Assembly (NCBI RefSeq): GCF_000183545.2
Contig: NZ_JH976535.1
Coordinates: 2,171,837-2,235,836, forward strand
Reading direction: 5' to 3'
From: Thermaerobacter subterraneus DSM 13965
GTDB lineage: Bacteria > Bacillota > Sulfobacillia > Thermaerobacterales > Thermaerobacteraceae
DNA length: 64,000 nucleotides
In this document: in pieces, positions 53,574-61,372 of the stretch
How the letters are laid out: every line of letters begins with the position of its first letter
Numbering within the stretch: the first letter of the stretch is position 1
The notes under the pieces: model-generated
What the model saw: only the letters and a program-made list of their open reading frames with translations
Database searches by the model: none
Told to the model about the DNA's origin: nothing
Position numbers and translations under genes: made by a program

Positions 53574-53909
53574 CTATTCCCTCACCCGCTCTGCGGCCGG
53601 TTCCCCGCCTGCGGCCGCCTGCGCCAGTCCCTGCGTCCCCGCAGCTTCAAGGCCGTCCTTTTCGGCCCACCGGCGGGCCCGGTGCTCGCGAATGGCTTGC
53701 CGCGCCTCCGCCGGGCTGACGGGCCGGTCGATCTTGAGCACGTTGCCCAGCTCCTTGAGGCTCCGCGGCCGCGGCAGCGGGTAGAGCACGATCTCCCCCT
53801 GGCCGTTGACGTACACGAGTACGTCGTCCCCTTCCTCCAGCCCCACGCGCTCACGGATAGCCTTGGGCAGCGTCATCTGCCCCCTCTGCAGAATCTTCAC
53901 GATGGCCAC
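53574..53909 (-). CDS. AbrB-type antitoxin (VapB-like)
   Basis: A 111-residue protein. The N-terminal SpoVT-AbrB domain (V-K-I-L-Q-R-G-Q-M-T-L-P-K-A-I-R-E-R-V-G-L) is followed by a charged C-terminal arm that would bind the toxin. The GTG at 53909, with GAGGTGA 7 bases upstream, is the start: the ATG at 53933 lies inside the -10 box of the promoter. The toxin follows at once. It probably autoregulates through its promoter. Confidence 0.82.
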   Translation of the reverse strand: MAIVKILQRGQMTLPKAIRERVGLEEGDDVLVYVNGQGEIVLYPLPRPRSLKELGNVLKIDRPVSPAEARQAIREHRARRWAEKDGLEAAGTQGLAQAAAGGEPAAERVRE

Positions 53910-53931
53910 GGCGCGATCACCTCGCGTCCCC

Positions 53932-53960
53932 ATGCTACCACCTCCGCAGGAGGAACTCAA
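53932..53960 (-). promoter_or_regulatory. Sigma-A promoter of the vapBC-like operon
   Basis: On the minus strand TTGAGT, 17 bases, TAGCAT. It lies 23 bases before the GTG start and rules out the upstream ATG. The spacer contains a CCTCC/GGAGG inverted repeat, a possible operator. Confidence 0.6.
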
Positions 53961-53997
53961 ACGATTCTCTTTGTGTTCGGAGTCTATGCGTGTTCGT

Positions 53998-54011
53998 CCG
54001 ATTTTAATCGG
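53998..54011. promoter_or_regulatory. Inverted repeat CCGATT-TT-AATCGG
   Basis: Perfect 6-bp arms with a 2-base spacer. It lies between the two divergent AbrB-type genes, so it may serve either promoter. AT-rich compared with its surroundings. Confidence 0.35.
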
Positions 54012-54084
54012 CCGGCAAGGGCTACAGCCTCCATGGTCGGCACACCGGCTCCGATGCGATAATCGGTCCAGGCAGGGAAAACGG

Positions 54085-54351
54085 GTGAACCTGCGACGAG
54101 CCGTGGCGGTCGTACGGGTCCAGGGCCGAGGGCAGTTCACGCTGCCGGCCGCCTTCCGCAAGGCGGTGGGCGTCAAGCCGGGCGATGTCCTGTTGCTCGA
54201 AGCGCGGGACCCGGGGCACTTTGAGGTCCGTGTGCTCTCCCGGCAGTCCCTTCTCGATTTCCCGCGGATCGACGCCGAGGGGTTCAACATGCGGTCGGCC
54301 CGGGATGCGATGGAGCGTGCCCTGGCCGAAGAGGCCTTCGAAAGTCCGTAA
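54085..54351 (+). CDS. AbrB-domain protein, orphan antitoxin
   Basis: An 88-residue SpoVT-AbrB protein: V-R-V-Q-G-R-G-Q-F-T-L-P-A-A-F-R-K-A-V-G near 10-30, then an acidic tail. The GTG at 54085 has a modest AGGGAA upstream. No toxin gene follows. The next frame on this strand is a broken recombinase. It is divergent from vapBC and may be the remnant of a lost pair. Confidence 0.7.
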   Translation: MNLRRAVAVVRVQGRGQFTLPAAFRKAVGVKPGDVLLLEARDPGHFEVRVLSRQSLLDFPRIDAEGFNMRSARDAMERALAEEAFESP

Positions 54352-54441
54352 GTCCGTGCCGGCAGCGGCCAGCCAGGGCCGCCAGGCCGGACGCAAAGGT
54401 TTGAGCGGTCGCTGAGATGGACTGAAGGAGGCTCTTGTCCT

Positions 54442-55404
54442 TTGACGCCACTCCCCGAACGAGCCGAGCAGTACCTCGAAACGAAGCGGGTCGAACGGGG
54501 CCTGCGGACTTCGAGCCTTGAGGAGTACCGCCGCGACCTGGCCGACTTCTGCCGCGGGCTCGCGGGCCGGCTCCGCAAGAATCCCGAGGACCTGACCGAC
54601 GCGGACCTGGCCGGCTTCGACCGGGACGGCGCCCGCCGCTGGCTCGCGCATCTGGCCGATCGGGAGCTGGCGCCCTCCACGCGGGACCGGCGCTGAAACA
54701 CGGTGGGCGGCGGGTTCCGGTGGATGGTCGCCGAAGGCGTTCTCCCCCGCGACCCCTTTGCGGGCCTGGAACGGCCGGTTCGCGGCGAGCGGCACAAGCG
54801 GCTTCCGGTCTATCTCGCCGAGACCGAGGCCGAGCGGCTTCTGCGCACCGTCCTCTCCGATCAGGGCCTCACGCCCCGGCAGAAAGCCCACCATGCCCGG
54901 CTTAAGGAACGGGACCACGCCCTGGTGACGACGCTACTCTGTCAGGGGCTGCGGATCAGCGAGGCCGTGGGGCTGCGATACGGGGACGTGGACTTTGACG
55001 AGGACACCCTGCGGGTGATCGGCAAAGGCGACAAGGAACGCCTCCTCCCCCTCCACCGCCGGACGAAGGAAGCCCTGCTGCGCTACCTTGCGACCTGGCC
55101 CGGCCGGAAGAAGCCGAAGGCGCCGCAGGATCCGGTCTGGTGGACGCTCACCGGCCAGCCCTTGACCAAGAATGCGGCCCAGGTCGCCGTCAAGCGCCAC
55201 CTGGTCCGGGCCGGGCTCTGGCGGGCCAGCGCCCACAAACTCCGGCACACGTTTGGGACGCGACTCGCGGAGGCGGGCGTGGACCTGCTGGTCATCAAGG
55301 ACCTGCTCGGTCATGCCACGGTGGCCACGACACAGGCCACGACACAGATCTACGCCCACGTGGCCCAGCGGCGACTACGGGAGGCCGTGGAGAAGATCCG
55401 CTAA
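54442..55404 (+). pseudogene. Tyrosine recombinase (XerC/D-like), in-frame stop and 12-bp duplication
   Basis: The frame encodes an N-terminal SAM-like core-binding domain (about 1-84), then an in-frame TGA at 54694-54696 within the conserved S-T-R-x-R-R region. The same frame continues as the catalytic domain to 55404. The catalytic set is recognisable: Arg in LRISEAVGLR, Lys in KGDKER, H-x-x-R in HKLRH, His in LLGHA and Tyr in QIYAHV. A 12-bp duplication (55324-55347) adds four residues between that His and Tyr. Both lesions argue for a dead enzyme, although a restart at GTG 54703 could make the 233-residue C-terminal half. Confidence 0.78.
55324..55347 (+). repeat. 12-bp tandem duplication in the recombinase active-site region
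   Basis: Two copies of GCCACGACACAG in frame, giving A-T-T-Q-A-T-T-Q. XerC/D homologues have a single A/S-T-T-Q between the catalytic His and Tyr. Confidence 0.85.
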
Positions 55405-55961
55405 GCCGGTAAGTAGGGTGGGCGTGATCCAGAGGCATGGGAGGTAGGCCCGGGATGTTGACAGAGAAGCTCCGAGAGGCAATCCGGAGCGGCTTCGAGC
55501 TGGATGAGCAGGTGACGTTCTCCGAACTGCGGTCGGCAGCCTGGATGAAGACGCTGGCTGAGCGGGGCAAGCTGCGGGTTGCCCACCGCCAGGAGGTGGT
55601 GGGTGGCGACCCGGAAAGGCTCGGTCTGGGACCGCGAGGCAAGGTAGCCGTCCACGAAGTCGAGCTTCCTCGAATACCGGCTCAGGGCATACAGAACGTG
55701 TTCCTCGTCCTCACACTCCACCCCGGGCAAGGCGAGCACCCGCTCGACAAGGCCGGCCGCTTCGCGGGCGTTCAGGTCGAACCCGGAAAGCACGAGCAAG
55801 GTCTCAAACACCACGAGCGGCGTCACGACCAGGGTCACCGCGCCCCGGGCTGCTCGCTCAAAGAGCGCCCGTACCCGATCCCGCACCGCGTCGCTCGGCG
55901 CCTGATCGGGCGCAAGCAGATCGATGATGAGGTTGGTATCGAGTAGCCACCGCTCCGTCAC
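55401..55961 (-). pseudogene. Truncated PIN-domain toxin with foreign C-terminus
   Basis: Residues 1 to about 110 form a PIN domain: LLDTNLIIDLL, VVFETLLVLSG and the D-F-V-D-G-Y-L-A-S-R segment that matches the intact toxin at 53136. There the similarity ends. The intact protein continues with the last conserved Asp, but this frame reads antisense of a different gene fragment to 55401. GTG 55961, overlapping the upstream antitoxin-like stop as GTGA, is the start. GAGGG lies 7 bases upstream. It is probably inactive. Confidence 0.7.
55455..55615 (+). pseudogene. Antitoxin-like gene fragment
   Basis: An ATG at 55455 behind GGGAGGTAGG opens a frame beginning M-L-T-E-K-L-R-E-A-I-R-S-G-F and reaching L-R-V-A-H-R-Q-E-V-V-G. 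This charged helical pattern resembles small type II antitoxins. Near 55612-55632 it joins the reverse complement of the PIN gene, so its 3' end is lost. The family is not certain. Confidence 0.45.
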
Positions 55962-56200
55962 GACGCGTCCCTCGCCGGCGCCGCTTCCCGCCACGCCGCA
56001 TCTGGGTGCGACCGAGGCTGGCTCTCGCGCCAGGCTTCGGCGTATTCGCCGGCGGCCCGCTCAAGAGCGTCGGCCAGGAACCGGCACACCCTCCCCTCCA
56101 GCGCTCCTGCAACCTCAACTGTATCGTCCGCATACACGCAGTAGGCACTATAGCATCCCGAAGGGTAACGATGACCCTTCCGCGCCTGTAGCTTTGTCAT
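55958..56200 (-). CDS. Small protein before the PIN gene, possible antitoxin
   Basis: An 80-residue frame whose stop overlaps the PIN start (GTGA), the usual antitoxin-toxin coupling. The middle is helical (G-R-V-C-R-F-L-A-D-A-L-E-R-A-A-G-E-Y). I recognise no DNA-binding domain. The ATG at 56200 has no convincing ribosome site. Later starts are possible. Identity as an antitoxin is inference from position. Confidence 0.45.
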   Translation of the reverse strand: MTKLQARKGHRYPSGCYSAYCVYADDTVEVAGALEGRVCRFLADALERAAGEYAEAWRESQPRSHPDAAWREAAPARDAS

Positions 56201-56359
56201 TGTTGGGCCGTTAGCGCCCGAAAGTCTCGCCTTTCCCCCACCTGCACCTACCGAAACTTTAGGCAGTCACCGGCCGGAAGGGGGGCGCCCGCTGGGGCGG
56301 TCACGCCGAGCTTCTGGTCCGGCGCCCCCGGACATAGGCTGGGGTGGAGGGATCCCACC

Positions 56360-56719
56360 ATGGCGCGCCTGTCCCTCGGACATCTGATCTACGTGGCGTG
56401 CATCGCCGCGGGGATCGTGGTCGGCGGGTCCCTGGCGGGCGGGCTGGCGCGGCTGCTGTTCGTCCAGGTGCCTTTGGACGCGCCCAGCAGCCTGCCCGTG
56501 GGCTCGCTGCCCGACCTGGCCAGCCGCCTCAAGCTGTGGGGCACCTTTGCCGCCTTGGGCGGCACGCTGACGGCGCTGCAAAACTTGGAGTCGGGCATCC
56601 TGGGGCGGTCCTTCGGCGTGGCCGCGACCCAGCTGCTCCTGATCCTGAGCGCCTTCACCGGGGCCCACCTGGCCTACGTGGCCCTGCGTTACCTGGCCGG
56701 CTCGCCCCCCGGGCCCTGA
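56360..56719 (+). CDS. ytrH: Sporulation membrane protein YtrH
   Basis: A 119-residue protein with three membrane segments. G-I-V-V-G-G-S-L-A-G-G-L near 18, L-A-S-R-L-K-L-W near 53 and A-A-L-G-G-T near 66 match YtrH of Bacillus, a mother-cell sporulation protein of the dnaE-ytrI-ytrH region. The ATG at 56360 follows GGAGGGA. ytrI lies 203 bases downstream. An upstream CATAGG could be part of a sporulation promoter, but I cannot support a -35. Confidence 0.82.
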   Translation: MARLSLGHLIYVACIAAGIVVGGSLAGGLARLLFVQVPLDAPSSLPVGSLPDLASRLKLWGTFAALGGTLTALQNLESGILGRSFGVAATQLLLILSAFTGAHLAYVALRYLAGSPPGP

Positions 56720-56921
56720 CCCCCCCGCCCCGGGCCATGACACCTCGGCCCCAGGGCTTGAAGACCCCGGCCCCGCGGCCGGCTGGGTCCGGCTGAAGCC
56801 GGCGGGTGCACCGGAGGCGGGTCGAACGGCGAAACCCCGGGTTCTGCGGCAGGAGACCCCCTGGCCAAAACGGCCCGGCCGGGGCCGTGACAAACCAGCA
56901 CCGCCCGGAGGTGGGACCGCA

Positions 56922-57413
56922 GTGACCCCGTCGCCCCGCCTGAGGCTGCTGGCCGCCCTGGCCGTCGGCGCCTTCCTGGGCGCCGGTCTCACCCTGCCCC
57001 TGGCGGCCCGCCGGGTCGACACCCTGACCCTGCTGGCCACCGACCTCTTGCGGGAGCTGGCCGAGACGGAGAACGAGCTGGCCCGCCTGCGGGAAGAGCC
57101 GCCGGCGTCCGTTGCCGTCTACGAGACCCGGCTCGAGCTGGTGGACGGCCGGGGCCAACGGCTGCCACCGGCCACCGAAGTGGTCCTGCGTCGCGAGCTG
57201 GAACCGCTGGCCCAGCGGCTGGTGGGCGAGGACGTCTACCACCTCAGCCCAGCGGTGGTGCGGGACCTGTTCGACCGGCGCCGCCTGCAGGTGGACGACA
57301 CCCTTTACCGGATCACCGTGGAGAGCGTGGTCCTGGGGCCCCGCTCCCTGCTGCGCCTGCGGGTCGAACCGGTCCCCGCCTCCCCCGGGGCGGGAAGCCG
57401 GGACGGGCCCTGA
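56922..57413 (+). CDS. ytrI: Sporulation membrane protein YtrI-like
   Basis: A 163-residue protein with one N-terminal membrane segment (about 7-27), then a helical segment (D-L-L-R-E-L-A-E-T-E-N-E-L-A-R-L) and a small alpha/beta domain. It follows ytrH, as ytrI pairs with ytrH in Bacillus, and has the right size and topology. Sequence similarity is weak, so the name rests mostly on context. The GTG at 56922 follows GGAGGTGG. Confidence 0.62.
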   Translation: MTPSPRLRLLAALAVGAFLGAGLTLPLAARRVDTLTLLATDLLRELAETENELARLREEPPASVAVYETRLELVDGRGQRLPPATEVVLRRELEPLAQRLVGEDVYHLSPAVVRDLFDRRRLQVDDTLYRITVESVVLGPRSLLRLRVEPVPASPGAGSRDGP

Positions 57414-57597
57414 AGGGCAAGTTACCAGCGAAACCAGCGATAGACCCAGGTCGACCACCGGCTCCTGAGCCCCCGCCCCGGCCTCTCAGGCCCCGCAAAG
57501 CCGCAAGGCAGAGCCCGGTGGCAAGGGAGGCCCGCCGTGCGGTGGCGCGCCGGTGGTGCCCACCCCGGCCGGCCACCCTACCAGAAGAAGGCAGGGT

Positions 57598-57634
57598 CCG
57601 GCCCCGGCCCCCGAGGCCGGGCTCCCGGGGCCGG
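57598..57634. terminator. Hairpin between ytrI and murD
   Basis: Arms CCGGCCCCGG and CCGGGGCCGG (10 bp, perfect) with further pairing inside, 10 bases before the murD stop. Probably the murD terminator. No T-run is seen. Confidence 0.5.
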
Positions 57635-57643
57635 GCCCCCGGG

Positions 57644-59293
57644 TCAGGACAGGGCCATCACCAGCTCCTTGAACCGCCGGCCCCGCTCGGCAAAGTCCCG
57701 GAACATGTCGTAGCTGGCACAGGCCGGGGACAGCAGCACCACATCCCCCGGCCGGGCCAGGCGCCGGGCCTCCGCCACCGCCTCCTCCAGGGAGGCCACC
57801 CGCCGGACCAGCGGTGCCTTGCCCTCCTGGCGGGCCGCCTCCTCGATCACCCGCTGGATCGCTTCCGCCGTCCTGCCCAGCAGCACCACCGCCCGGGCCC
57901 GCCGGCAGAGGGCCGGCCCCAGGGGATCGAAGGGGATGCCCTTGTCGTACCCCCCGGCGATCAGCACCACGGGTTCGGTGAAGGCCTCAAGGGCCGCCAG
58001 GGTCCGGTCGGGAGCGGTGGCGATGGAGTCGTTGTAGTACCACACCCCGTCCAGCTCGCGCACCGGCTCCAGCCGGTGCTCGACCCCGCGGAACGCCGCG
58101 GCGGCCTGGGCCATCCCGGCGGGATCGGCGCCGGCCACCCACCCGGCCAGGATGGCCGCCAGGGCGTTGAGACGGTTGTGGGCGCCCCGCAGGTGCATGG
58201 CGCCCGCCTCCAGCAGGGGCCGCTCCCCTTGCCCGTCCCACGCCACCAGCCGGTCGCCCGCCAGGTAGGCCGCCCGGACCGGCCCGCCCCGCCGGGCGGC
58301 TTCCCGCTCCGCCAGCTCCCGCGCCGCCCGGGCCGAGGCGGCGAAGGCCGCCACGCGGCCGGGCGCCCGGCCGGCGAGCCCGGCCGGGGCCGGTTCGTCC
58401 GCGTTGAGCACCGCCCAGCCGTCCGGTTCCTGGAGCTCCACGATGCGGGCCTTGGCCGCGGCATAGGCCTCCATGGTGCCGTGGATGTCCAGGTGGTTGG
58501 GCCGCAGGTTGAGGTACACGGCCACGTCGGGCGCCCGGTGGCAAAGCTCCAGCTGGAAGCTGGAGAGCTCCAGCACCACCAGGGCCTCGGGCGGGATACG
58601 GTCGACCTCTTCGATCAGCGGCCGCCCGATGTTGCCGCCGACGAACACGGGGCGGCCCGCCAGCGGGCCGCCGGGCGCCGCCGCCTGGCGCAGGCCCTCG
58701 GCCAGCAGGGTGGTGGTGGTGGTCTTGCCGGCGCTGCCGGTGACCCCCAGGACCTTGCCCCGGCACCGTTCCAGGAACAGGTCGATCTCGCCGCGGACGG
58801 CAGCTCCCGCCGCCCGGGCGGCGGTGATCTCCGGCAGGTCCTTCTTCATCCCCGGGGTGAGGAACACGGTGCCGAAGGGCCGCTCCTGGAGGACACGGAG
58901 GTAGCCGGGCCCCAGGTGCAGCTCGACCCCGGCCCGGGCCAGCTGGTGGATCTCCGGGTCCGCCTGCTCCGGCGGCACCCGGTCGCAGCCTACGACGGGG
59001 ATCCCCCGGTCCAGCAGGTACCGGACCAGGGCCCGGTTGCTGCGGCCAAGCCCCACCACGGCCACCGGGCCGGCCAGGGGCGGCGTGGCTCCCGGACGCC
59101 GCACCCCTCGCTCCCCCGGGGACCGGGCCGCGGGCTCTCCAGGCCCCCGGCCCGGGTGCCCCACCGAAAGCCCGGCGGCACCGTGCCCCGGCCGCCCTGC
59201 CGCCCTCCCCTCAGGCCCCTGCGCCATGCTCCCTGGCGGGAGCGGTGCCTCCCTTGCCGCCGGTGGCGGGCCCGCGTGCCCCTCCGCCGGCAT
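57644..59293 (-). CDS. murD: UDP-N-acetylmuramoylalanine--D-glutamate ligase
   Basis: A 549-residue Mur ligase. After a low-complexity N-terminus of about 70 residues come VAVVGLGRSNRAL (substrate-binding Rossmann), VTGSAGKTTTT near 215 (ATP loop), GNIGRPL near 250, LELSSFQLE near 270, and the C-terminal R-G-V-E-H-R-L-E and Y-Y-N-D-S-I-A-T-A-P (abbreviated) near 415-435. It adds D-glutamate to the peptidoglycan precursor. The ATG at 59293 follows GGAGGGA by 6 bases and abuts the aminotransferase stop. The neighbours are not the usual dcw cluster. Confidence 0.92.
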   Translation of the reverse strand: MPAEGHAGPPPAAREAPLPPGSMAQGPEGRAAGRPGHGAAGLSVGHPGRGPGEPAARSPGERGVRRPGATPPLAGPVAVVGLGRSNRALVRYLLDRGIPVVGCDRVPPEQADPEIHQLARAGVELHLGPGYLRVLQERPFGTVFLTPGMKKDLPEITAARAAGAAVRGEIDLFLERCRGKVLGVTGSAGKTTTTTLLAEGLRQAAAPGGPLAGRPVFVGGNIGRPLIEEVDRIPPEALVVLELSSFQLELCHRAPDVAVYLNLRPNHLDIHGTMEAYAAAKARIVELQEPDGWAVLNADEPAPAGLAGRAPGRVAAFAASARAARELAEREAARRGGPVRAAYLAGDRLVAWDGQGERPLLEAGAMHLRGAHNRLNALAAILAGWVAGADPAGMAQAAAAFRGVEHRLEPVRELDGVWYYNDSIATAPDRTLAALEAFTEPVVLIAGGYDKGIPFDPLGPALCRRARAVVLLGRTAEAIQRVIEEAARQEGKAPLVRRVASLEEAVAEARRLARPGDVVLLSPACASYDMFRDFAERGRRFKELVMALS

Positions 59294-60481
59294 TCAGGCT
59301 CCCTCCAGCAGGCGCTCCAGGCGCCGCAGGGCCTCTTCCAGGTCGGACCGGGAGGTGGCGTAGGAGAGCCGGAGGTAGCCCGGCGTGCCGAAGGCCGTGC
59401 CCGGCACCACCGCGATGCGCGCCGCCTCCAGCAGGACCTCCGCCAGGGCCACGTCGTCGCCGGCCCGCCGGCCCCCGATCTCGCGGCCCAGCAGGCCCCG
59501 GACCGACGGGTAGACGTAGAAGGCCCCCGCCGGCCGGAGCACCTCGACCCCCGGTAGCCGGGACAGCCCCTCCACCAGCAGGTCCCGGCGCTGCCGGTAC
59601 TCGTCCCGCATGGCGGCCACTTCGTCCTGCGGACCGGTCAAAGCCGCCACCGCGGCCTTCTGGGCGATGGAGTTGACCGACGAGGTGGCCTGGGACTGGA
59701 TGGCCGCCATGGCCCGGGCCACGGGCCGCGGAGCCGCCGCCCAGCCGATGCGCCAGCCCGTCATGGCGTACGCCTTGGAGACGCCGTTGATCAGGATCAC
59801 CCGCTCCCGGTATTCGGGGCGCAGAGCCGCGACGGACACGTGCTCCCCCTCGTAGATGAGATGCTCGTAGAGCTCGTCCGTCACCATCCACAACCCCGCC
59901 TCCGCCGCCACGGCGGCCAGGTCGTCCAGTTCCTGGCGGGTGTAGACCGTTCCCGTGGGGTTGCTGGGGCTGTTGAGGACAAGGGCCCGGCTGCGCGGGG
60001 TCAGCGCCCGCCGCAAGGCCTCGGGCGTGAGCTTGAAGCCGGTCTCGGGGCCGGTCTCCACGATCACCGGCTCGCCGCCCGCCAGCCGCACCATCTCCGG
60101 GTAGGAGACCCAGTAGGGGGCGGGGATGATGACCTGGTCCCCGGAATCGCAGATGGCCATGAAGGCGTTGAACAGGGCGTGCTTGCCGCCGGCCGAGACG
60201 ACGATCTCGTCCTCGGCATACTCCAGGCCGTTGTCCCGGCGGTGCTTTTGGGCAATGGCCCGCCGCAGCTCGGCGATGCCGGCGGCCGGCGTGTAGCGCG
60301 TAAAACCCGCGTCGATGGCGGCCTTGGCCGCTTCCCGCACGTGGCGCGGGGTGGGGAAGTCGGGCTCGCCGGCGCTGAGGTTGATCACCTGCTCCCCCGC
60401 CGCCTTGAGTTCCTTGGCGCGGGCGTCGATGGTGATGGTCACCGAGGGCTGGATGCCCCGAGCTCGGGCCGACAGGTGCAT
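59294..60481 (-). CDS. Aspartate aminotransferase (class I, PLP-dependent)
   Basis: A 395-residue fold type I aminotransferase of subgroup Ib. SAGEPDFPTP near 36, NSPSNPTGTVY near 167, the PLP lysine in G-V-S-K-A-Y-A-M-T-G-W-R near 233-244, and the C-terminal substrate Arg in Y-L-R-L-S-Y-A near 372. Length and motifs fit thermophile AspAT (Thermus-type). The ATG at 60481 lies in a GAGAGGATGA context. It is 22 bases after the MBL-fold gene and directly before murD. Confidence 0.9.
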   Translation of the reverse strand: MHLSARARGIQPSVTITIDARAKELKAAGEQVINLSAGEPDFPTPRHVREAAKAAIDAGFTRYTPAAGIAELRRAIAQKHRRDNGLEYAEDEIVVSAGGKHALFNAFMAICDSGDQVIIPAPYWVSYPEMVRLAGGEPVIVETGPETGFKLTPEALRRALTPRSRALVLNSPSNPTGTVYTRQELDDLAAVAAEAGLWMVTDELYEHLIYEGEHVSVAALRPEYRERVILINGVSKAYAMTGWRIGWAAAPRPVARAMAAIQSQATSSVNSIAQKAAVAALTGPQDEVAAMRDEYRQRRDLLVEGLSRLPGVEVLRPAGAFYVYPSVRGLLGREIGGRRAGDDVALAEVLLEAARIAVVPGTAFGTPGYLRLSYATSRSDLEEALRRLERLLEGA

Positions 60482-60503
60482 CGCGGCTCATCCTCTCCCT
60501 GAC

Positions 60504-61244
60504 TTAGAGGTCGAACACCGCCCCGGGCTCTGCCAGCTGGGCGGTGGGGAATACCTCCCGGGCCTCCCCCAGGACCTCGTCCGGATCGTACTCGGGCAGG
60601 AGGTGGGTGAGAAGAAGGCGCTTCACCCCGGCCGCCTGCCCGATTTCCGCCGCCTGGCGGGCGGTCAGGTGGCCCGGCGCCCGGTCGCCCCGCCGCGCCA
60701 GCAGGCTGGCTTCGATCAGCAGGACGTCCGCGCCCCGGGCCAGTTCGACCAGCTGGGCAGCGGCCTCCGGCCCCGTGTCTCCCGAGTACACCAGACGCCG
60801 CCCCCCGGCGCTCCAGGCGGAGGCCAGGCAGGGCAGGGGGTGGTCGGTGGCCCGCACCGCCACCGTCCACCCCGCCACCGTGATCCGGTCCCCGGATTCG
60901 AGGAAATGCGGTGCAAACACGTCCTTGTACGGCATGCGTCCCGCCAGCTCCGGCGGCCGGGCGGGCCCGTACAGCGGCATGGGCTGCGACCGCGGCCGGC
61001 CCAGGTAGCGGGCGATGTCCAGCACGTACCGCAAGACAAAGTGGTCGCTGCTGTGATCGGGGTGGTAGTGGGAGTAGAACACCGCCGCCAGCTCGGCCGG
61101 GTCGACCCGCTGGCGCAGGCGGGCCACCACCCCGGGGCCGCAATCCAGCAAGACGGGCCCTTCCGGGCCCTCGAGAAGATAGCCGGCGCAGGCACCTCCG
61201 GGACCCGGGTACGGCCCGTCCCGGCCCAGGATGGTGAGGCGCAT
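60504..61244 (-). CDS. MBL-fold metallo-hydrolase (RNase Z/YhfI-like)
   Basis: A 246-residue metallo-beta-lactamase-fold protein. The zinc motif is H-Y-H-P-D-H-S-S-D near 59-67 (the H-x-H-x-D-H motif), with Y-S-G-D-T-G near 152 and L-L-L-T-H-L near 212. The overall layout resembles YhfI and RNase Z relatives rather than beta-lactamases. Function could be RNA or small-molecule hydrolysis. It precedes the aminotransferase and murD on the minus strand. Confidence 0.82.
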   Translation of the reverse strand: MRLTILGRDGPYPGPGGACAGYLLEGPEGPVLLDCGPGVVARLRQRVDPAELAAVFYSHYHPDHSSDHFVLRYVLDIARYLGRPRSQPMPLYGPARPPELAGRMPYKDVFAPHFLESGDRITVAGWTVAVRATDHPLPCLASAWSAGGRRLVYSGDTGPEAAAQLVELARGADVLLIEASLLARRGDRAPGHLTARQAAEIGQAAGVKRLLLTHLLPEYDPDEVLGEAREVFPTAQLAEPGAVFDL

Positions 61245-61372
61245 GGGCCGCCGCCTCCTCGTCTCCGCCCCCCGTCACCACGGACCCGGCGACGTCCTCG
61301 ACGCCAGGCCCCCCGTCCGGCACGGGCGCCGGAAGGGTCCTCGGATTTCGGGAAGGGTCCTCGGGATTTCCG

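Noticed and set aside
53931-53933. ATG as VapB start
   Set aside because: It lies within the -10 hexamer of a good promoter. GTG 53909 has the ribosome site.
54434-54436. Alternative TTG start for the recombinase
   Set aside because: It is out of frame with the N-terminal domain.
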